From Siphonodentalium dalli (taxonomy: Eukaryota > Mollusca > Scaphopoda > Gadilida > Siphonodentaliidae), in contig CP136066.1 of assembly GCA_032622095.1 (NCBI GenBank), positions 147,653,559-147,717,558 of the forward strand: 64,000 nucleotides of DNA. The letters run 5' to 3'. Positions 48,001-57,000 of the stretch are shown piece after piece. The notes under the pieces are model-generated. The model did not search any database, had not been told where the DNA came from, and was given only the letters and a program-made list of their open reading frames with translations. Made by a program: the position numbers and the translations under genes. Position 1 is the stretch's first letter, and every line of letters starts with the position of its first letter.

Positions 48001-51000
48001 AGCTTACATTGGGGTAGGATGCTTGCTGAAAATCGCCGAGTTTAACAGGGCGACATTTCGGTGTTATATATACTTTGTAGTTAAATATATATGATATAAT
48101 TATGTAATCAAGTGTAATTCTGAAGTCACGTCTTTACTGAATGACTAAATTTAAGCTATGAAATAAGGCTTATTTTTTAAAGGATATTTAGTGTTGGGGA
48201 TTATATAATTTGCCACAACTGGGGTTTTAGGGATTCTATTAAAGCAATTATATTGGGTAAGGGGGTGTTTGGATCACAAGATATCTTGTGATTGGATTAG
48301 GTCATTTTTCAAAATCATTACATCATTAGGTCACATGCTACAAAAATACAACATATTTACATACACAGCTAGCATCTGAGCATATCTCAACATATTAATT
48401 GTCAATTATTTTGTTTAGCTCTTCATGTGTATGGAATTTTTCAATTTTCCCAGATGAGAGCTTCAGGTATAATTTGCCATTTGTGAGCCAAGAGTTTTGA
48501 ACACACGTAGATTTGAAAGCCTTCGTAAGCAGTTCATGATTCAGCTGTGTGGCATCCTCAACAATAGAAATGCCTGATTTCTTCAGGTTACTCCTGGCCT
48601 CAATGACGTCATATTTAGTGAATCTGTTCACAAACTTAACAATAATAGCCCTCGGTTTACGTCGCTGATTATTTTGTTCCTGAATGTCTTTCACTTGTGT
48701 TGTACCTTTGAAATGTTTTCCTATCCTGTGGCACATGTCGATTTCACTCACATGTAGATCTAAGTTAAGACGTCTCTTAAACAGTTCCAACACTTTCCTT
48801 CTACAGTCTTTAGCCGTCTCTTTACTGTCCGACTCCTCTATGCCAAAAATGCGAATACTGTCCTTTCTCCCCTGTTGTTCTAAGTCATTATATCTGTACT
48901 TCATTTTATCCAGTTCTTCTGACATATCATTTTCTCTTTTTTCGAACTCTGTTATTTTGTTATTGTTTTCCACTTCCAGTACTTTTATTTTATTTTCAAA
49001 CGCAATAACCTTTTCATTGAAAGCCTGAAGAATCTCTTCTTTAAATTTACTAACAATATGTCCAAAATTTTGTATCTGCGATTGCTGTTCCTTGGAATAT
49101 GAATCGTGATTCTTTGTCGACGTTTCTGTAAGTGTGTCAACTCTAGCAATTAAATTCTCAAGTTGTTTAGGGATATTACCCAAAATTGGAGACGGAGGGG
49201 TGGCACCCGGTTTTCCCATAAAGTCTTCCATTGTTAGTTGTTTTTTAGGTTCCGGATTGAAACTGTCGTCACTCTCCAGTGTTGAGTTAGATTTATCACT
49301 ATTACTGTGCTTCTTGTTTTGTTTTCTTTTGTTTGTCATTTGGTATTGTTTATTTATCTTTGTGTATTCAAGATGGCGGCCACTGGGCGGTCACTGAAGT
49401 CCGCAATTAAACGCAGAAATAGGGCATCACTGTTCCACTACTAAATGTATTTTCGCGAGTGTCTCATACCTCTTAGTGTCTGAAGCAATTCCTGTCTATT
49501 AGGAACACCGATCCCCCTTTCGCAGCTGACTTATTAAGTTAAATGGACTTCGTTTTAAAATGCGTCCGATCGCTGCAACGTCATAACCGGAAGTGGCTGA
49601 GATTTTCTTGCCTGCCTCAATTTTTTTTTTCAATTTTCAACAATCGCTATTTCGGATGTGATGTCCAATAACTTTGGTCTCACATTTGTAATTTCATGAT
49701 ACTAGTATATGCTCTGTGTACCATGAACAAAAAATAATGCACCCACAGAAATTATGGAAAAGGGATACCTCAATGTTAATCTTGCGCTATAAATATACAA
49801 AGTATTGGATTATCTCAAGTGCAAGCTTAAGGAAATGGCTACTTTTCAGTGACAAAAATCCGAATTTCTCCCGACAGAACCAACCACAGTTCCACGTCAT
49901 GTTCTGTCTTTCTCAAAAAAGTCTTAATTTATTTTCCATGGGGGAAACCCTACTAACAAACGTTATTCAGTTTTGACTAACTTGTTTCAACCTTAATGTA
50001 TTTCACAGTTTGACTACAGCATGCGCACCTCTTTATTTTTATCTCTCTTTGTATGAATCAGATGTAATATCTGCCGTTATATAAATTTGAATTGTTTTTT
50101 CTCAGATAATACACCAATGATGAGAGGTAGTCCATTTTTAACACAGCCTAATGCTGAGAGGATAGTGGACACGCTGTGCCGTGTAAGAGGTGCTGCCCTT
50201 AAACTCGGTCAGATGCTCAGTATACAAGGTAAATATTTTTCATCCAATCCGGGGCTTGGGCACCCTTTGTTCAAGTCCTGTTAGATTCCTGATGTTCACT
50301 GTCTGTGATGAATTGTAGATATAGATGATCTCTAACAAGTTATGTTGGGATATAAGATTTTATGAAACGAGTTTAATAAATTTGATTCACAACGAGTCAT
50401 AGAAGAGTTGTGAATCAAATTTATGAAACAGATTTCATAAAATCTTATATCCCAACATAACGAGTTGAGTATCTTGTATATCACATGAAAAAAACTAGAG
50501 CTTTATGCCTTATTTAACAAAACAAAATCCTTACAGTGTTGGCTGAGATGCTTCACAACCTTATACGACAGTATTGCATGCTCAGAATTGTGATGAATAT
50601 AGTCCCCCAATTTGCCTCATTGTTTTTGTGTCTATTTTCATTAGTGCAACAAAGTTGGACAAGAATTTAACTTTAATGAACAAATCAATAATTTTGCATT
50701 GTCCGGTTTTTGTGTCATACGCGGCTTTTCGAGGAACCCACCCATCAAAGCTCAGAGTGATCAGATATCAATTTTTGAAGTTTGTTTTTTCTTGAGATGT
50801 GTAATAATATGTGGCCCAGAAACACATGGTCAAACAGAGGGCTGGGACAAAATTGTGGATGAAGATGGTTAACTCTAAAATCAAGTGGTAATGTTTCAAG
50901 GTTTAGAAAACCATCAGAATTTTCAAAACCTTTGTCTGAAATGCATGGAGGGAATGGAATGCTATGATATGGTAATTAATTTGGGGTCAGAGGTCATTCT

Positions 51001-54000
51001 ACATGCGTTATCGGCATCATCTCACTCAACCATATTTTGGTTTGGTATGCCAAGACAATTTTAATAGCCAAATTTTTAGCTAATAAAACTTTAGATTTTT
51101 TTCTACCTGAGTTTATAAATTTAGTATAGAGTAAAATGGCTATAGCAACATAAATGCTGCATTGACCAAACATAACCTGCTTTGTATTCATTACTAAACA
51201 TAATTTTTTTTCCTTTATCTTTTGTTTTTAGATAATTCACTGGTCAACCCTCAAATCAAGAAGATCTTCGAAAGAGTGCGAGACAGTGCTGATTTTATGC
51301 CAACATGGCAAATGATGGTCAGTGTTTAAAAAGTTTGCTAGAGCAGTAAGTGCTGTTGACAATGTACACATAGACACATATTAATATGATTTGCTGGATT
51401 ACAATAGAAACATATTATTAGTGAAATTCCATTAGTTTTCTCTATGCTTTTGTCTGACCTTACTCTTTGTCTTCCTATTGAGACATTAATAATTGGTCTC
51501 ATGAAATAAATGAATTTCAAAATTGTCAGTTAGTGTGTAAAATTAGTGTGTAATGACAGAGTTGCTAAGAGAACCAGGTGATTTCTTTAACGATGTATTC
51601 AGGGTTCCATGTCAATTTTTGCGAAAATCCTTTTGACTTTACATTCAGTAGTAGTGTATAAAATAACACATTTGGAATAAGAAGTACCACATGAAAGACA
51701 CAAAAGACAGCAGTAATTATTATGTTAAAAATAGGTAAAAATACAAGTGTTTGGCCACTTCTGGGCTATCACTTCTGGGCTGTTCGGAATAGACAGGTTC
51801 TAGTTTACAGAGGTAATGTGTAGTGAGAATTCGCTGGGGTGGAACTGCACAATTCGTTCGGTATGGAGAGGGTTTCCGTTTATAGAGGGTCTGGTTTGGA
51901 GAACTTTTACTCTACTTACAAATACGAATATTTTTTCCTGATTAATCTCTCCATGGTGCAACTTATGTTGCACTCAGACTGTATGGAATGAGTTGATGTA
52001 GATACTAATGATATTATATTCAAACTTCTGCAGAAAACATTGAAGAAGGAGCTAGGACCAGGCTGGCGAGATAAAGTGCAATCGTTCGATGAGAAACCGT
52101 TCGCTGCAGCGTCTATCGGACAGGTTCATAAAGCGGTGATGCTCGACGGGACAGAAATAGCAATGAAAGTGCAAGTATGACGTTTATTCTTGCTCTTTGT
52201 TTCCTAGGACAAAGTACTAAACAATCATTATTTAAAACTTATTGCACATATAATTACACCTATATTTTTCTCTCTTATTTTCCTCAATTCTGATTGGATA
52301 AGTTCCAGCAATTAAAACCAATCAACATCTTTTTTGTTGCATTCATGGGTGTATAAAATTGTAAGTGGCCAAACAACATATTTGCTATAATTTTGCAAAT
52401 TTATACATTATTTGTTCGAACTCTTAACATTTAATAGGCTCATAAATGCAACAAAAAAGACTTGGATTGCATATGGATACAAGGATACCTGATCTTCAGC
52501 AGAGAAGTGGCATAATGTGTTACCTACTGGGGAATTTGAATTCGTGTTATTGGTTATTCACAAACGGCTGGTTACCTAGACCAAACAATGAGAATTGGAT
52601 CTTGAAGGTTTGAACATTGCGGGTTTGGATCCTCAGTGGGGAGTTCCTGGTCTGTTCTTTGTATGTATTTGTTTTTCGAGTTGCTGAGTGTAGTTCACAT
52701 GATGGTGGTCTACCACATGTGAACAACCAAGAATGCTGATTCAAATACACCCTGGAATACTGGACACATAGATCATGCCATGAATCTCTACTCTGGCCAC
52801 ACCTGTTGAGATCATATTCTACCCATTCAAAACATGGGAATGTTTTAATGTGCTGACCTGTTCTAATGGGGAACGTCATAACATTGAACAAACAAGAAAA
52901 GGAATATATTTCTTTGTTAGTACATGTTTCTTAATAATCTATTTCACAGTAGGAGGTGGTCCCAGCTCAAAATTGCATGATTTTTTTTCCGACTTTTGTG
53001 AGTCGATATCGCAATAAACATTGGAATTATTTCCCAAGAGATATTCCATGATAATGTAAGCGATGCAAATCAAAATCGCTCAAGGAAGTCACCGAAATCA
53101 TGCAATCTCGAGCTGGGACCTTCGCCTACTGTGAAATATATTATTAAGGAACAGGTATTAACTAAGAAATATATTACCTGCACTGTTTTTTCAATGTTGT
53201 AAACTTTCCAGAAGTATGATCTCTACGAGCGTAGTCTGAGTATTCATGACATGATCTAATGGAGACCCTACATGAAAAAGCATACAATTCAATTGTCCCT
53301 TCACTGATGAAATAGATCATTTATAAGGAGTCTCACAGTTTTAGTTTTATACCAATTATTACATATGTCTTCATATTCAGGCTAATAGTTGCAAAACCTA
53401 TTTTGTCTTTCATTTGATTCTAATGTGTAAAATATAATGTTTGCCCTCAAGTTTCCAATAGAAGAAAATATGTTACGTATAAAATTTGTTCCCCGTCTTT
53501 TATATTTTCGATGACTTAGAATAAATTTATCAACAAACATGACTTTATTATGTGCTTGCCTAAGAAATAGCAGAAAATTACCGAAATTTAAATCGTCGTA
53601 TGTATCTTTTAGAAGCTACAGTGTTAAATCGCGTTTTGTTAGTTCATTGTAGCTTTTTAGCTCACCTGAGACTAGCTCACCTGAGACAAAGTCTCCGGTG
53701 GAGCTATAGTCATCACTCCTCGTCCGTCGTCCGTCCGTCCGTCCGTCTGTCTGTCTGTCCGTCTGTCCGTCCGTCTGTCCGTCCGTCAACTTTTTTAAAA
53801 ACATCTTCTCCTCTGAAACCATCATACCGTATTGGTTCATATTTGGTGTGGATGTTCCCTAGGTGACTCTCATTCAGATTTGTTCAAATGAGGTCACTGG
53901 GTCAAATAGTTGCGAAGCCAGGGCCATAACTCTATTCCTCCATAGTAATTCTTACAACGACTTCTTGTTCAGAACCATTGGGCCGATTTAGCTAATATTT

Positions 54001-57000
54001 GGTATGGAGGGTCCTTGGGTCACTGGTGTTCAGATTTGTTCAAATGAGGTCACCCGGTCAATTAGTTGAGAAACCAGGGCCATAACTCATAGTGATTCTT
54101 ACAATGACTTCTTCTAAAAAAATATTTGGCCGATTTAGCTTATATTTGGTACATAGATACCTTGGGTGACTGGGGTTCAGATTTGTTCAAATGGGGTCAC
54201 TGGGTCAAATAGGGGCAGAGCCAGGGACATAACTTTAAAAACAAAAAAAATTATTTTTGCATTTTGACCTTTAATTTTTGTTTAGGACACATCACAGCCT
54301 CATATTTCTTACCTAGATTTTTCTTAGCATGTTCTTCATCTGTATGGATTTTGGTATTGTTTATTTAACCCCTTCCACTCTTGTTTTGATATAGAATTCA
54401 TCCAAGACAGGATTACTCAAACATTTTTCATCTGATCAACACCAAATTTGGTATATGAATTTTTGACACTTATATACAGATCAAGTTAAAATATGGGTTT
54501 GATCCGATATATTTTAACAGAGTTATGGCCCTTTATAATTCAGACCTCTTTGCTATGCACTATTAATTTTTAAGAGAACACTGAAGCCTGCATTATTGAA
54601 AAAGCCAATTTATCATAGTGTGGTCACCTGATATTCTTGCTTCAGACTGCTTGCTTCAGACCAGTTTGCCATCTGTCATTACATGACATGACATTAGCTA
54701 AACAACTATTCTACCAGTCTACAATGAATAGTCCATTGTTCATTTCTCCAAGCCTGGACATAGTGTGTCTGACATTTGCAGAATGAAGTCCCCAGATGGT
54801 GAATTTAGTGTTGCTACCCCATACAGCAGGCTAGCATCACCAAATACACCCTCAATTACCTTATTCTGCTTAGGCCTCATCTTCTGGGACAATTTTTTTT
54901 AAACATTTGAAAAAAAGTGACACCATTATATATAACATCTGCAGAGTTATGAAACTTTACTCTTCAATGAAATTATGGAAACATTCCACCCTCCCCCACC
55001 CACCCCCTCCCACATGGCCCAGGCTCAACCCTGCCATCAACCAACATCCCTTCCAAGCCATATCACCTCTCAATTTAATACCTCTTCTCACCACAGAGGC
55101 ATATATATCTGTAAAGGTACAGGTCATTAATTATATAAACTGGCCAGATGACATGTATTATTCTAATCTAAACATATCTGTAGCAATTTAACAACAAACT
55201 GGTGCTTCCATTCAATTTTTTCCACCTGTTCAGTTTCAATGTCCCCCTAATTTGCAGAAGATAAAATGCATAATTGAGGTGCTCAATGGGTGTGTATCAC
55301 CAACTTCAACTGTAGGACTTCAATCTGTTCCTTGGTTTTATTGGCCATTGAGGCCTAATCAAATTGAGGATGAATTTGGTGATGCTAGCCTGCCTTACAG
55401 AATATTGTCATTAAATCCACATTTTTTGGACCTAATTCTGCAAATGTCAGACATACTAAATTTAGGTTTGGCCATTTCATATTATTGTTTTAATCACCAC
55501 TTATCCAGATGAAATCATACGACTAATATTCAAAGAAAAATGGGGGGGGGGGGGGGGTATATATTGGATTAAATTTGTCTTCTATCTGGCATTTGCAGAA
55601 TGAGGTCCCCAGAGGGTGAATTTAGTTATGCTACCCTGCACAGCAGTCTAGCATCACCAAATACACTAGCCAGGGTCCTCATTCTGCTTAGGCCTCATCT
55701 TCTGGGAAGTATATAGGCACTTAAATTGACATTTTTACTTACTTTAGCCCTTATGTTTAGTTTCTATATCCCCTAATTTGTGAATATAAAATGCATAATT
55801 GAGGTGGCCAATGGGTGCACATCACCAACTTTAACTGGAGAACTTCAATCTAATGCTATGTCTCCCATAGCAGTTGAGGCCTACACAGAATGAGGTCCCC
55901 AGAGGGTGAATTTGGTGATGCTAGCCCGCATTGCAGGATTGTGTCATTAAATTCACCCTTTGGGGACCTCATTCTGCAAATGTCAGACAATTTGTTCAGG
56001 CTTGTCTGTTCGAATATTATGTTCTTAACCACCAGTATCCAGTTGAACTCATTATACCCTGATTTTGCAAAGAAAACTTGGGGGGGGGATATTGGATTGA
56101 ATTTGTCAGTCTCTATGTCAGACTGTTCTCCCATCCATCCATCTGTCATTATGTCTCTATCCGTCCATCAATTGTTTTCTTCTCCAGATACATATTAAAG
56201 ACCAAATGGGTTTATATATTTAGGTGTGGATGTCCCCCAGGTGACTCACATTCAGATTTGTTCAAATGAGTTCATCAGGTCAAATAGGTGAGAAGTCAGG
56301 GCCATAACAATTTTTTCTCAAGAACCATCTGGACTATTTAGATTATGTTTGGTATGGATGGTCCTTCGGTGACTGGGGTTTAGATTTTTTCAGATTTGGT
56401 CATTTTAGGAAAATCAGTTCAGTTCAACTCTTAAAATCTAATGTCTGAAATTACCAAATGAATGGATCTCATAGATGGGGATAACGTTTGTTCAAATAGG
56501 GGCGGAGATAAGAGATTTAATTACCAACCAGCCACCCTACCCGTGCTCCGGTGGAGCTATAGTCATCACTCCTCGTCCGTCCATCGTCTGTCCGTCCATC
56601 CGTCCGACAACAATTATTTGAACATCTACTCTGGAACCATAAAACCAAATGGGTTCATATTTGGTGTGGATATTCCCTAGGTGATTCTCATTCAGATTTG
56701 TTCAAATGCGGTCACTGGGTCAAATAGTTGCGAAGCCAGGGCCATAACTCTTTCCCACCATAGTAATTCTTTTAAACATCTTCAGAACAATAAGACCGAA
56801 TGGTTTCATATTTGGTGTGGATGTTCCCTAGGTGACTCACATTCAGATTTGTTCGAATGAGTTCACTTGAAATAGTTGCGAAGCCAGGGCCATAACTCTT
56901 TCCCTCCATAGTATTCTTAAAGTGACTTCTTCTCAAATACCATCAGGCTATATGGGTTCATATTTGGTATGAAGGATCCTTGGGTGACTGGGGTTCAGAT

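Larger units (their letters stand above)
42043..49594 (-). mobile_element. Full-length L1/Tx1-like LINE with poly(A) and 12-bp target duplication
   Basis: Minus-strand element of about 7.55 kb. GGCTGAGATTTT occurs at 42031-42042 and 49595-49606, a 12-bp target duplication. The 3' end is a 25-base A tail (T run at 42043-42067) preceded by AATAAA (complement at 42075-42080). It has a 5' leader of about 255 bases, ORF1 (48395-49339), an unusually long spacer, ORF2 (42831-46613) and a 3'UTR of about 790 bases. Both reading frames are uninterrupted. It lies antisense in COQ8A intron 4, filling nearly all of it. Intact frames, a clear duplication and a long A tail suggest a young, possibly still mobile insertion. 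Confidence 0.94.

Noticed and set aside
53600-53866. Open frames rich in [12 protein letters not shown] or TDGQTDG
   Set aside because: They are six-frame readings of the GTCC microsatellite (also at 1978-2331 and 56078-56680) and not proteins.
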